DNA of 51,697 nucleotides from Methanobacteriota archaeon (GCA_016841265.1 JAENZL010000027.1:1-51697), one strand, 5' to 3'; positions 42,433 through 51,350 are shown, counted from the first letter of the stretch. Numbers and translations are program-made. Notes: generated from the sequence alone by a model not told the origin.

Positions 42433-42595
42433 ATCAATCTGTATCCTCGTTAATTATTCATAAAGCTTAGGGCTGATTTCCCCGATTGCTTCTGAAAAAG
42501 ATAAAACAGGCAAACCTTTCCGGCTTAGGCCGGCAGGAGCTTCCAGAAGCAGAGCAGGTTGCCAGGACCTGCCTCAGCACGAGATATCCGCATCT

Positions 42596-43549
42596 TTAGA
42601 TGATATCCGCACCTTTATTCCTGGCTTTCGTCAAAAGTACAGTTCCGCCCACGGACTCATCGAGCATCCTCTGGACCTCGTTCCTGACCTGAGCCGCTTC
42701 CCTGGAGTTGTCAACAAGGCCGTAGACAAGAGGCCCGAAGGAACTCATGCCTGCCCCGTAGCAGCCGTTCTCCCGCATGAAAGCCATGGTATCCTGCGCA
42801 ACCGGCTGGAGGTCAACCTCTCGCTTTTTGAAACCCACGGTCTGGACGTGATTGACCGCAGCCCCAAAACTCTCGGGGTCCTCTTCAAGGAGAGCAGGAA
42901 GCATCTGCATAAGGATTACATGCGAGACCTCCCTTACCTCGAAAAGTGGGATAGGGCAGGTTGTATTGAAGACGTTGATTTCCTTATCGTCATGGACCCC
43001 CTGACCGTTGGGAACTGCAACAACAATCGGCCAGTCAGGAAACTCATACCTGGAGAGCAAAAGGCCCGGAGGGATCCCCTTCACATCATGTGAAAAGGTT
43101 TTCTTATCCTTGAACCTGTGCCCGCCGTCCAGCAGGAAGCCGCCCCTTTCAAAGGCTGCAACCCCGATCCCTGAGGTGGTCCCCCGATTTGCGGCAATGG
43201 CAATATCCGTTACGGATTTTCCAAGACCGTAAAGTTCGTTTACGGCCTTACCCGCGGAAAGCGCTGCCTGAGTACCCGAACCAAACCCTACATGGTCAGG
43301 ATAATCTGCTTCGACCCGGATGCGTATACCTTCTCCTTCGGGGAGCAGGGTAAGGGCTGAACTTCGGATTTTTTCCGCAAGGTCGGACTCGCCTAGCACC
43401 TCAACGGAATCTGCCTTCTCTGCAGAAAGCTTGAGAAAAGGGGAATCGAGGGTAATCCCCACCCCTCCATCAACCCTACCAATCTCCGCATTCAGATCAA
43501 TAAGGGTCAGATGAAGTCTGGATGGAGACACTATTCTAACCGTATTCAT
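42596..43549 (-). CDS. mptG: Beta-ribofuranosylaminobenzene 5'-phosphate synthase (upstream copy)
   Basis: A 317-residue paralog of the neighbouring enzyme, with the same SPSRLHLTLIDLNAEIGR opening, GFGSGTQAALSAGKAVNE glycine loop (Gly-Phe instead of Gly-Leu) and RGTTSGIGVAAFERGGFLLDGGHRF. Identity is high throughout, and the first 60 or so bases of the two genes are almost the same, so this is a tandem duplication. GAG lies just before the ATG. Divergence is concentrated in the middle and C-terminal parts. It could be redundant or act on the alternative acceptor (p-aminobenzoate versus p-hydroxybenzoate), which is speculation. Confidence 0.9.
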   Translation of the reverse strand: MNTVRIVSPSRLHLTLIDLNAEIGRVDGGVGITLDSPFLKLSAEKADSVEVLGESDLAEKIRSSALTLLPEGEGIRIRVEADYPDHVGFGSGTQAALSAGKAVNELYGLGKSVTDIAIAANRGTTSGIGVAAFERGGFLLDGGHRFKDKKTFSHDVKGIPPGLLLSRYEFPDWPIVVAVPNGQGVHDDKEINVFNTTCPIPLFEVREVSHVILMQMLPALLEEDPESFGAAVNHVQTVGFKKREVDLQPVAQDTMAFMRENGCYGAGMSSFGPLVYGLVDNSREAAQVRNEVQRMLDESVGGTVLLTKARNKGADII

Positions 43550-43574
43550 CTGTATTCTCGTTACATATTCATAA

Positions 43575-44474
43575 TCATAAAGCTTTGGAATTAACTTTCA
43601 GTTTACCCTGAAGCCATTCTTTAATAATTGAATATGTAAAACATAAAGTTTTCCGGTTTAACATAAATTTAATGAATGAAAAAACAAGGGAATATATTCT
43701 TATACTGATTTTTGTATTCCCACGGAAGTCAAGGACCGGGTCCAGGAATACAGGATTGATATAAACACTGCACTGCCTGCACCTCCCATGAAGCACACCC
43801 ACCAGGGAGTGAGCAACGCCGCAGAGCATCCCCGTGTCTGCAGGGTCGGGCAGGCCGAAGGTAAAATTAGCATCAAGATGTTTTATTTTCAAGGAATTCA
43901 ATGTATCGGAAAAAAGCCGGAACAAAGGTTCACTAAGGCAACGGAATGCATTTAAAATATAAGAGTATTCTTTTTTCCAAAACTTTTTAGGTTCTTTAGT
44001 ATCTTCTATTTCCTTTTCAATATTTCCTTTCCCTTTTTCTTTTTTTTCTTTTCCTTTCCTTTTTTCTTTTTCAATCCCCTCTACTTTCTTCTCTGCCTCC
44101 CCACCTTTTTCTGCCCAAATTTTCTCTTCTTTTTCCTTTTCAATTCCTTTTATTTTCCTTTTTTCTATTTCCTCTTCTTTATCTCTCTCTACTCCCGCTT
44201 CTTTTCCCCTCTCTATTCCCTTGCCCTTTTCTATTTCTGTTTCTTCTTTCCTTTCACTCTTTTTGCCACTTTCCGGCTTATCAGATTCCTTTTTCTCCGG
44301 CCTTTCAATAGAAACCTTACGTGAGAGTAAAAGCCACTTTACGGCAAAACTGCCCTTGAGTAAACTTTCTTCTTCCCTGCGCCGGGCTTCCGCATCCATA
44401 GTAAACTCTATCGGCGTGATAAGCACGAATAAAACTAAAAAAAGCAATATGGAAATAGCGTATATAGCCAGCAT
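43575..44474 (-). CDS. DUF2953 membrane-associated protein with charged insert
   Basis: About 299 residues. An N-terminal membrane helix (LAIYAISILLFLVLFVLI) is followed by EFTMDAEARRR, an opening typical of DUF2953, then a 100-residue insert (about 60-165) made almost only of Lys, Glu and Gly/Arg (repeats such as GIEKEKE), predicted helical or disordered, and then the conserved C-terminal part with LDANFTFGLPDPADTGMLCGV, characteristic of DUF2953. ATG at 44474 is preferred over TTG at 44480. It lies upstream of nothing on its strand but just downstream of the GerW-like gene; the DUF2953-GerW pair parallels Bacillus ytfI-ytfJ. The low-complexity insert is unusual. Confidence 0.75.
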   Translation of the reverse strand: MLAIYAISILLFLVLFVLITPIEFTMDAEARRREEESLLKGSFAVKWLLLSRKVSIERPEKKESDKPESGKKSERKEETEIEKGKGIERGKEAGVERDKEEEIEKRKIKGIEKEKEEKIWAEKGGEAEKKVEGIEKEKRKGKEKKEKGKGNIEKEIEDTKEPKKFWKKEYSYILNAFRCLSEPLFRLFSDTLNSLKIKHLDANFTFGLPDPADTGMLCGVAHSLVGVLHGRCRQCSVYINPVFLDPVLDFRGNTKISIRIYSLVFSFIKFMLNRKTLCFTYSIIKEWLQGKLKVNSKAL

Positions 44475-44616
44475 ATTCAATAGCTTCGATAAACAAAGGA
44501 AACTCCGGGTTGCATTTCCGGTATCAAAAATCCTCCCGATTTAGTCCCGGACCCGAAACTTATTTTTCAACGTTTTCTATAAAGCCGGAGCTCAGAGGAG
44601 TTTATCAGCAGCATTT

Positions 44617-45057
44617 TTATTTTTCGTCCTCACTTACCAGAATCCCTTTCGACTCCCCTTTCTCAGGGCTCTCTCCGGTTTCCCCTTTCTCGCCTTTTTT
44701 GCCTTTGTGCCGGACAGCTTTAATTTTTTCCATGATTTCGGGAACGATTTCAGGGACGGCTTCAAGAAATTTCCCGACATCACTCTTCTCCGAAACCCTG
44801 AATATCCGGGTATCCTCCTTTGAAACCACAATAAAGGCTACAGGCTCGATTTTTGCACCTGCCCCACCGCCTCCTCCGTACCCGGATTCTTTTTCCCTTT
44901 TACCTTCCCCGCCCCCGGCTCCGAAACCCATCGAAATTTTCGAAATAGGAATAATGGTCTTGTCTGCTGCAGTAATAGGGTCTCCTACAACAGTTTTAGT
45001 GCTTGCCATACGTTCAAGTTCCCCTGCTACTTCTTTAATGGTTTCTTCTACTCCCAT
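44617..45057 (-). CDS. GerW/YtfJ-family protein
   Basis: A 146-residue homolog of the spore protein GerW (YtfJ). Family features are ASTKTVVGDPITAADKTIIPISKISMGFGAGGG and, after a Gly-rich loop (SGYGGGGGAGAK), VEPVAF-like IEPVAFIVVSKEDTRIF. The C-terminal tail (about residues 112-146) is a Lys/Glu/Gly-rich low-complexity stretch. GGAGGGAA lies before the ATG. Archaea do not sporulate; in this lineage the role is unknown. It is upstream of the DUF2953 gene by 136 bp and probably in the same operon. Confidence 0.85.
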   Translation of the reverse strand: MGVEETIKEVAGELERMASTKTVVGDPITAADKTIIPISKISMGFGAGGGEGKREKESGYGGGGGAGAKIEPVAFIVVSKEDTRIFRVSEKSDVGKFLEAVPEIVPEIMEKIKAVRHKGKKGEKGETGESPEKGESKGILVSEDEK

Positions 45058-45277
45058 GGATTATTCCCTCCAGAAAAAGTATGCTTATGAAAAGCTTTTA
45101 CTTATGATCCGGATATAACTTTGGTTCTCAAACCCTAAGAAACCTTTCATCAAAAAAAGATTTCCCGAATGACACTTCACCAGGAAAAGATTTCATCTCG
45201 GATCTTTCAAAAAACCGGTATGGACCATACCAAAAGCAGGGATGGGAGTTATTAAGCCGCAATCCCTGGCCCGGATA

Positions 45278-47620
45278 TTACAATTTTTCCGCCAGGCTGC
45301 CCGGGACAAAACTATCCGGAGTCGAGGACCCGGACTCCTTTTTTTCGGCATCGGAAGTTTCGATTTTTGAGAAAAAATCTTCAAGGATAGGCCTCACTTC
45401 AGCAGGAGCGATATCAAGAAATTCCCGGCTCTCTTCCGGAGGGAAGTATTTAAAGACAGTAAATTTACCAAGTTTTTTCTGCAAGGACCCCTGGTACCTG
45501 GCATCAAGCAAAATCCGGACCCCGAAATCCCGGGGGGAACGAACGATCCGGCCCATAGCCTGTCTCACTTTCCGGATAGTGGGCACCTGGACAGCAAATT
45601 CCCAGCCTTCCCCACAGCCAAAGACCGTGTCATAGGCAGATTCAACCGCCTTGATCCTGTCATTCAGCGCAGGGTAGCCGACTCCGACCACGATCACGGT
45701 CCTTCCCCTGTCATCCCTGAAATCCACGCCTTCGCTCAGGGTGCCCCAGAGGTATGTGATGAGTACGACTTTCTCGCCCCTTTCCCCGGCCCTGAAAAAG
45801 TCCTGCCTGACCTGCTGAGCCGAAACTCCGACCTCGTCCAGGAAAATAGGGACTGAAACTTCCGGTTCAAGCAGTTTGGAGTAGCGCAAAGCTTCAGCGT
45901 AACTCTGGAAATAGATTACCACGTTCCCCGGAGACGCGGAAACAGCTGCCAACAGAGCTTCTTTTATGCTGTCCAGGGTTTCCGGCATGTCCCGGTTCTT
46001 TGCAAAGAGAGGAGGGACCGAGACTGCCAGGCTCAACCTTCTTTCCTGAGGGAAGGTTGTTCCATAGGTTATCTCCTCCACCTCCCTGGAAATGCCCAGC
46101 GTAGCCCTGACCATCTCAAAAGGTCTCAGGGTAGCCGACATTAGCACGCCTGAGAAAATAGAGTCCAGCAGGGGCTGGGTCACGTTTTTGGGGATGCAGG
46201 TAAAAAGTTCGATCCGCCCGTAAACCCTCTCACTTTTCCAATCCTTGCGTACATTCAGGATGGGGTAATAGTTCTGCCTGTCAGAAAGCACAAGGTAGGA
46301 AGAAAGGAAATCCGCAACATAGCGGATCTGGGAACGTTTGGGCACTGCAAGAAGCCCATTTTTATAGTTTTCGGCATAGATTTCCTCCAGCCTGCCCCCG
46401 AAATCCCCAATATCCCGGAGCCGGGTAAGCACGCTTTCTTCGTCCGCAAAGCCTTCCTTTTTCACTTCGCGCAAGAAACGGGCTTTCAGCACGTCAAAAC
46501 GCTCGTAAGGATCACTGATCTGGATGTCCTGCCAGTGTTTCCCTAGCCGGTTTCGCTCCCCGAACTTCAGTTTTGAGTCGTAGGTATCCTTCACGGCTTG
46601 TAACAGACAGGAAAAAAGCCTCTTTGCGTATATCCGATTCGCATAATCCTCATCGAGAGGGATATCGTTCCCGCCTCCGAATCCCCCGGTTCCTGTTCCT
46701 GCTCCTCCGAACCCCGGAGAGTTGCCAGGTTCCGGGACTTCCCCTACTTCCGAGAGGGCTTTTTCGATCGAAAGTTCCGCGAGCGTGATAGAGGAATGGG
46801 AACGGGCCGAGGCTTCGACATTGTGCGCCTCATCAAAAATCAGGATGACGTCTTCAGAGTCCTTCTCGAGCCATTTCAGGAGGGTCATAAAAATATCAGG
46901 GTTCAGGACGTGGTGGAAGTTACATATCAGGAGTTCGGCGTTTTTCAGTTCCTTTTTGAGGAGCTCGTACCCGCACATGTCCCGGTCTGCCGCATACTCC
47001 ATGACATCTTCCGGGCTTCGGACATCCGAAAAGAGCCAGGAAGAAAACTCGCTTCCCTCGAACCTCAGGACCTCGTAGAGCTTCTGGCAGGAATTGTTCC
47101 GGAGGCCCCGGGACTTATTCCGGGCTTCCTCAAGTTCCTTTTCAAGCTCGTTTCGGAGGGCATAGAGGGAAGGGTCTTTTGTCTTTTTGTATTTCTCAAA
47201 AGCGTCCTTAAGTTCCTTTTCTTTTGAGGCAACTTCCCTTTCGAATTCCAGGAGGTCGTAGGTGTTTTCCCCTTTAAGCTTGCACTCCTCATAATCGAGC
47301 TTCTCGGGGCACATCGCAGTCTTTCCTTTGAAGACGATGGTCTTGATGCTGTTGTCCCGGTTGATCTCCCTTGCCTCATTGATGAACTGGACCATTTGCT
47401 GGTGGACATTGGTAACTATGATCACGGTTTTGTTGAGCTTCCTTCCCACATGAAGCGCCGGAGCCAGAGCACTAAGGGTCTTTCCCGTGCCGCAAGCCCC
47501 TTCAAAGAGCACGATTTTTTGCTCCAGGAGGGCGGCATGGATTTTGTCCATGGCTTCTGCCTGGTTAGGGTAGCAGCTCTGTTTTGTAAAATACCGCATG
47601 TATCCGTTCTTCTGCATCAT
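45278..47620 (-). CDS. XPD/Rad3-family (DinG-like) DNA helicase
   Basis: ATP-dependent 5'-3' superfamily 2 helicase of 780 residues. Walker A GACGTGKT lies at 41-48; an iron-sulfur domain follows with candidate ligands in TAMCPEK, EECKLK, NSCQKL and DMCGYE; DEAH box in LIFDEAHNVEA; motif III-like GVLMSATLRP; and the C-terminal motor with TYLWGTLSEGVDFRDDRGR and QAMGRIVRSPRDFGV (motif VI). A Gly-rich insert (GNSPGFGGAGTGTGGFGGG) in the Arch region and a Pro/Ser-rich tail are lineage features. In archaea, XPD-type enzymes act in repair or replication-restart. The first ATG pair at 47620/47617 follows GGGGAA; ATG at 47599 is an alternative. Confidence 0.9.
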   Translation of the reverse strand: MMQKNGYMRYFTKQSCYPNQAEAMDKIHAALLEQKIVLFEGACGTGKTLSALAPALHVGRKLNKTVIIVTNVHQQMVQFINEAREINRDNSIKTIVFKGKTAMCPEKLDYEECKLKGENTYDLLEFEREVASKEKELKDAFEKYKKTKDPSLYALRNELEKELEEARNKSRGLRNNSCQKLYEVLRFEGSEFSSWLFSDVRSPEDVMEYAADRDMCGYELLKKELKNAELLICNFHHVLNPDIFMTLLKWLEKDSEDVILIFDEAHNVEASARSHSSITLAELSIEKALSEVGEVPEPGNSPGFGGAGTGTGGFGGGNDIPLDEDYANRIYAKRLFSCLLQAVKDTYDSKLKFGERNRLGKHWQDIQISDPYERFDVLKARFLREVKKEGFADEESVLTRLRDIGDFGGRLEEIYAENYKNGLLAVPKRSQIRYVADFLSSYLVLSDRQNYYPILNVRKDWKSERVYGRIELFTCIPKNVTQPLLDSIFSGVLMSATLRPFEMVRATLGISREVEEITYGTTFPQERRLSLAVSVPPLFAKNRDMPETLDSIKEALLAAVSASPGNVVIYFQSYAEALRYSKLLEPEVSVPIFLDEVGVSAQQVRQDFFRAGERGEKVVLITYLWGTLSEGVDFRDDRGRTVIVVGVGYPALNDRIKAVESAYDTVFGCGEGWEFAVQVPTIRKVRQAMGRIVRSPRDFGVRILLDARYQGSLQKKLGKFTVFKYFPPEESREFLDIAPAEVRPILEDFFSKIETSDAEKKESGSSTPDSFVPGSLAEKL

Positions 47621-47906
47621 GAGGAGTTCCCCGGGACCCGGCAGATCCGTAACATTCTCTGCCTGCCCCGCTTTTTTAAAGATTAAATCAAAGTTTTTGC
47701 GTAACGTTTATCGTTTTATGTACCTGAAAGCTGCTTAAATAGCTTGTGCATCCCCGGAGTGAAAGTGTTCCGGAAAAAAGGAGAAAGGGAGAAAGGGAGA
47801 AAAGGAGAAAAGGAAAAAAGGAGAAAAAGAGAAGAGACAGGGAAAGTTGAAAGGAGAGAAAAACGCCCCATACTAACTACCATATACTTATTCAAGCACG
47901 AAAAAC
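47621..47906. other. Purine-rich intergenic stretch
   Basis: Lies between the helicase start and the HxlR remnant. It contains a polypurine tract of GGGAGAAA-like repeats (about 47775-47860). No gene is supported; the frame read there on the minus strand is low complexity. Confidence 0.5.
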
Positions 47907-48249
47907 TCATTTCAGGGCACAGTTCCGACCCAGGTATTCGCTTCCCCACTGGCAGAGGGAGTCCAGACCCGGAATCACGGTCTTTCCGAATGATGTGAGG
48001 GAATTCGACCTTTGCCGGAATTTCCGGGTACATGACCCTCAGGACGAGCCCATCCTCTTCAAACTCTCGAAGCTGTTTAGTGAGCATTTTAGGGGAAATA
48101 CCCGGCATGTTCTGCTACAGCCCGGAAAAACGAAGGGTCATTTACCGGAGTTGCCAGAGGATAATGGGCGTCCATTTTCCACCAATCACATCAAGGGTCG
48201 CTTCCAAGGGGCAGTGGTAGTTTTTGATGTATTTCTTCTCATTCACCAT
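47907..48249 (-). pseudogene. Decayed HxlR-family regulator
   Basis: Reading from ATG at 48249 gives CPLEATLDVIGGKWTPIILWQLR, the HxlR winged-helix start, then an in-frame TAA, a short piece (MTLRFSGL), an in-frame TAG, and then MPGISPKMLTKQLREFEEDG through PAKVEF, the second half of the HTH. Near 47990 the frame shifts: the expected end (FGKTVIPGLDSLCQWGSEYLG to a TGA at 47907) continues in another frame. Two nonsense codons plus one frameshift make this a clear pseudogene. It is divergent from the MATE gene, a normal location for an HxlR repressor of that transporter. Confidence 0.85.
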
Positions 48250-48339
48250 AAGCACTCATCGCATCCTTATTGTCATCGAATCCATATTGATAGTTACTAT
48301 CTTTATTGTATGTATGATATATAAAAATAGATATTGCGA

Positions 48340-48398
48340 ATCAGATAGCACCAGGTGTAGATTACCCGGCGCCAATCATATGAACATCATAACATATG
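48340..48398 (+). promoter_or_regulatory. Conserved element upstream of the MATE gene
   Basis: Contains CCAGGTGTAGATT, then GCCAATCATATGAACATCAT and AACATATG. An almost identical element lies at 50070-50125 before the Isf gene, again followed by an AT-rich promoter-like stretch. An inverted repeat (CATATG ... CATATG) lies within it. Candidate operator for a shared regulator, perhaps of the HxlR family. Confidence 0.65.
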
Positions 48399-48527
48399 GA
48401 AATCACAAAGCCGACAAAACTATATGCGGATTAAATATTGTGGTAGCTTTCAGGTCCTATTTAAGAATAATAAAAACCATAACAAGTGAAAAAACAGAGG
48501 AATTTTCAGGTGGACGAAAGGAGCCAG

Positions 48528-49898
48528 ATGCTGGCAAATGAAAATATAGGCAAACTTCTTCTCAAACTCTCGGTGCCTGCAACCATCGGGATGCTGGTGC
48601 AGGCATTTTATAACCTTGTGGACACGGTGTTTGTTGGTAGAGCCTACGGAATAGAAAGTGTCCAGGCCATAGGAGGAATTGCCATTGCCTTTCCCATCCA
48701 GATGATCGGAATGGCCGTGAGCCTGGCCATAGGGATAGGAGGGGCGTCCCTCATCTCCCGCCGCCTTGGAGAAAGGGAGCCGGAAAAAGCAAACAGGACC
48801 TTTGCAAACCTGATATTCCTTTCCCTGCTATCCAGTTTCCTGATAACCTTAATCGGACTCATATATATAGTGCCGATCCTGAAAATTTTCGGGGCTACGG
48901 ATACGATCCTCCCCTATTCCTTTGAATACCTGGAAATAATCCTTTACGGCACGGTCCTGTTCTCCCTTGCAATGGTTACAAACAGCGTGGTCCGCTCCGA
49001 AGGAAACGCGAAAGTAGCCATGAAATCCATGATGATCTCAGGCGGGCTTAATATCATACTTGACCCCCTCTTCATTTTCACCTTTGGAATGGGGATTAAG
49101 GGAGCAGCCATTGCAACAGTGCTCGCACAGGGGATCGGGGTACTTTACATTGCCCGCTACTTCCTGAGCGGGAGAAGCACACTAAACTTCCGCCTCACAG
49201 AGCTCAGACCGGATAGGAAAATTATCAAAGAAGTCCTGGCTATCGGGATGTCCCCCTTTGCCAGGAACGTTTCAAGCAGTTTCATGGTCATAATCCTGAA
49301 CAACCTCCTTGCCTTCTACGGAGGGGACATAGCGATTGCCGTATTCGGGATTGTCAACCGCCTCCTGATGTTCACCTTCATGCCCATGTTCGGGATCATT
49401 CAGGGCCTGCAGCCAATAGTCGGTTTCAACTACGGGGCAAGGAACTTTGAGAGGGTGAGGGAATCGGTAAAACTTGCCATCCTTATCACCACATGCATGT
49501 CAGTTGCAGGTTTCCTGATACTCTACCTGTTCCCGGAACAGCTTTTCGGGATTTTCAGCGGAGACCTCCAGCTGATAGCGGAAGGAAAAAGTGCCGTAAG
49601 AATTATTGTGCTTGCAACCCCCCTTGTGGGATTCCAGGTAGTGGGCGGAGCCCTTTACCAGGCTCTTGGAAAAGCAAGACCTTCCCTATTCCTTTCCATG
49701 TGCAGGCAGGTGCTTTTCCTTATCCCCCTGGTACTGCTGCTCCCGAGGTATCTGGACCTTCCAGGGATCTGGGCAGCCTTTCCACTTGCTGACCTCCTGG
49801 CCTTTGCAGTAACCCTGGTAATGGTAATCCGGGAGTTCAGACTCCTTGCCGAAGCCCGGGACAGGACAGTAATTACTGAACAAACAGCAGTTAATTGA
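48528..49898 (+). CDS. MATE family efflux transporter
   Basis: A cation-coupled multidrug/toxin exporter of the MATE family with about 12 membrane helices in two halves. From ATG at 48528 (GGAG just upstream) it begins MLANENIGKLLLKLSVPATIGMLVQAFYNLVDTVFVG, the classic MATE opening. Characteristic segments include RAEG-like VRSEGNAKVAMKSMMISGGLNIILDPLFIF and, at the end of the first loop of the second half, FARNVSSSFMVIILNN and QGLQPIVGFNYGA. A GTG at 48486 opens the same frame but has no ribosome-binding site. It is divergent from a decayed HxlR regulator and shares an upstream element with the Isf gene. Substrate unknown. Confidence 0.93.
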   Translation: MLANENIGKLLLKLSVPATIGMLVQAFYNLVDTVFVGRAYGIESVQAIGGIAIAFPIQMIGMAVSLAIGIGGASLISRRLGEREPEKANRTFANLIFLSLLSSFLITLIGLIYIVPILKIFGATDTILPYSFEYLEIILYGTVLFSLAMVTNSVVRSEGNAKVAMKSMMISGGLNIILDPLFIFTFGMGIKGAAIATVLAQGIGVLYIARYFLSGRSTLNFRLTELRPDRKIIKEVLAIGMSPFARNVSSSFMVIILNNLLAFYGGDIAIAVFGIVNRLLMFTFMPMFGIIQGLQPIVGFNYGARNFERVRESVKLAILITTCMSVAGFLILYLFPEQLFGIFSGDLQLIAEGKSAVRIIVLATPLVGFQVVGGALYQALGKARPSLFLSMCRQVLFLIPLVLLLPRYLDLPGIWAAFPLADLLAFAVTLVMVIREFRLLAEARDRTVITEQTAVN

Positions 49899-50069
49899 TC
49901 AATCTAAAGTTAACTGCCCTGCTTTTCCCTGTTCATCCGGCTTCAGTGATTAGTTGGCCGAGAACTTATTTTTGTTGTATTCCTCCCACCTACCATAAAC
50001 TCCAGTTGTATCATTTTGTTAGTAACTATCCGGTCTGTGAGGAGGAGATATAAGTACAGTTGTTGCAGA

Positions 50070-50125
50070 TTAGATATCAGCAGGTGTAAATTGCTTATGC
50101 CAATCATGTGAACATCATAACATGA
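50070..50125 (+). promoter_or_regulatory. Conserved element upstream of the Isf gene
   Basis: GCAGGTGTAAATT, then GCCAATCATGTGAACATCAT and AACATG. Matches the MATE-gene element closely, including spacing. The inverted repeat is kept though its arms differ (CATGT with ACATG). A TATA-like TTATATAAATG follows at about 50141-50150, so the element is just upstream of the promoter. Confidence 0.65.
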
Positions 50126-50172
50126 ATACAGTATAAAAATTATATAAATGATGACGAAGGGAGAGTATAGTA

Positions 50173-50730
50173 ATGAAAGTCATAGGAATCGTAGGAAGCC
50201 CGAGGAAGAACGGAAATACCAGTACCCTTGTCCAGCAGGTACTTGAAGGCGCTGCAGAAGCCGGAGCCGAAACAAAAACTTACATCCTCAATGAAATGGA
50301 CTACAGAGGCTGCCAGGGCTGTAGCTACTGCAAAGCCCACGAAAAATGCAAGCTTGAAGACGACCTGGCAGAAGTCTTCGAGGAGATCAAAGTGGCAGAT
50401 GGCATTGTCTTCGGGTCCCCGATCTATTTTGCCCAGTTTACAGGTCAGATGAGGCTCTTCCTGGACCGCTGCTACTCCCTGGTAAACCCTGACTATTCCT
50501 CAAGGATCCCTGCAGGAAAGAAAGCAGTGCTTGTAGGCACCCAGGGCATGCCGGACCCCGCAGCCTACGCCGGAGTCTACGAAGAATTCGGAGGGGAAAT
50601 CTCCCGCTTCTTTGGCATGGAGGTAAAGGACACTCTCATAGCGGCCGGATGCGCAGCCCCGGGAGATGTCAAAGGCAATGCCGAGCTTATGGAAAAGGCA
50701 AAAAATACCGGCATGAACCTATTCAAATAA
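50173..50730 (+). CDS. isf: Iron-sulfur flavoprotein (Isf)
   Basis: A flavodoxin-like FMN protein with one [4Fe-4S] cluster. The phosphate loop SPRKNGNTS (residues 9-17) binds FMN, and the compact cysteine motif CX2CX2CX5C (Cys47, 50, 53, 59) binds the cluster, as in Methanosarcina thermophila Isf. VFGSPIYFAQFTGQMRLFLDR is the second FMN-binding segment. In Methanosarcina Isf accepts electrons from ferredoxin and reduces oxygen or peroxide in vitro, suggesting a part in oxidative-stress defence. GGGAGAG precedes the ATG. It is followed by a strong hairpin and then the disrupted nitroreductase gene. Isf paralogs are common in this genus, so the exact ortholog is uncertain. Confidence 0.9.
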   Translation: MKVIGIVGSPRKNGNTSTLVQQVLEGAAEAGAETKTYILNEMDYRGCQGCSYCKAHEKCKLEDDLAEVFEEIKVADGIVFGSPIYFAQFTGQMRLFLDRCYSLVNPDYSSRIPAGKKAVLVGTQGMPDPAAYAGVYEEFGGEISRFFGMEVKDTLIAAGCAAPGDVKGNAELMEKAKNTGMNLFK

Positions 50731-50742
50731 AGTAAAACGCTG

Positions 50743-50773
50743 TCAGGAAGTCTCCCCACGGAGTACTTCCTGA
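50743..50773 (+). terminator. Hairpin after isf
   Basis: TCAGGAAGT and ACTTCCTGA form a perfect 9-bp stem with a 13-base loop, 13 bp after the stop codon, followed by TTTCATTC. Confidence 0.55.
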
Positions 50774-50821
50774 TTTCATTCAACTCGATTCATTCAATTC
50801 TTATTCTAAAAGGGGGGAAAT

Positions 50822-51350
50822 ATGTATATGGATACCCTGGAAGCAATCCACACACGAAGAAGCATACGAAAATACACCGACGAACCCGTTCCTCAGGAAA
50901 AAGTCAAAGAACTGCTTTCTGCTGCCATGAGCGCACCTTCAGCAGTCAACGCCCAGACCTGGGTCTTTATCAATCGACGACCGCAAACTGCTCGATGAGA
51001 TCCCTACATACAGCCCCTATGCGAGCATGTGCAGGGGAGCCCCGATTGCAATCCTGGTCTGCGGGGATACGACCCGGGAAAAAGCCCCCGGTTACTGGGT
51101 GCAGGACTGTTCGGCAGCAATTCAGAACCTTCTGCTGGCAGCCCAGGCTCTTGGCCTTGGAGCGGTCTGGACCGGAATATACCCGATGGAAGACAGGGTT
51201 GAGGGTTTCAGAAAAGCGTTCGGACTTCCGGAGCATGTAATCCCCCTGGGGCTGGTGCCCATTGGTTATCCTGCCCAGCAGCCCGGACCACAGGACCGGT
51301 ACACAGAGGAAAAAGTATTCCACAACAGGTACGGGCTGAGGAAAGAATGA
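50822..51350 (+). pseudogene. Nitroreductase family protein, disrupted by a 1-nt frameshift
   Basis: The start at 50822 (or 50828), with GGGGGG upstream, reads [22 protein letters not shown] through NAQTWVFI, the nitroreductase FMN-binding opening. At about 50971 the frame breaks and ends at a TGA near 50999; the next frame continues with [24 protein letters not shown] to a normal end at 51350. Removing one A (ATCAATC to ATCATC) restores a 175-residue enzyme. Length minus one is a multiple of three, as expected. It could be a recent mutation, a programmed or phase-variable site, or a sequencing error. A short ATG-initiated piece (51027-51350) may still be translated. Confidence 0.85.

Noticed and set aside
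43575-44474. Frameshift in the charged middle of the DUF2953 gene
   Set aside because: The Lys/Glu-rich insert looks odd, but the frame is open throughout and the conserved C-terminal part follows in the same frame.
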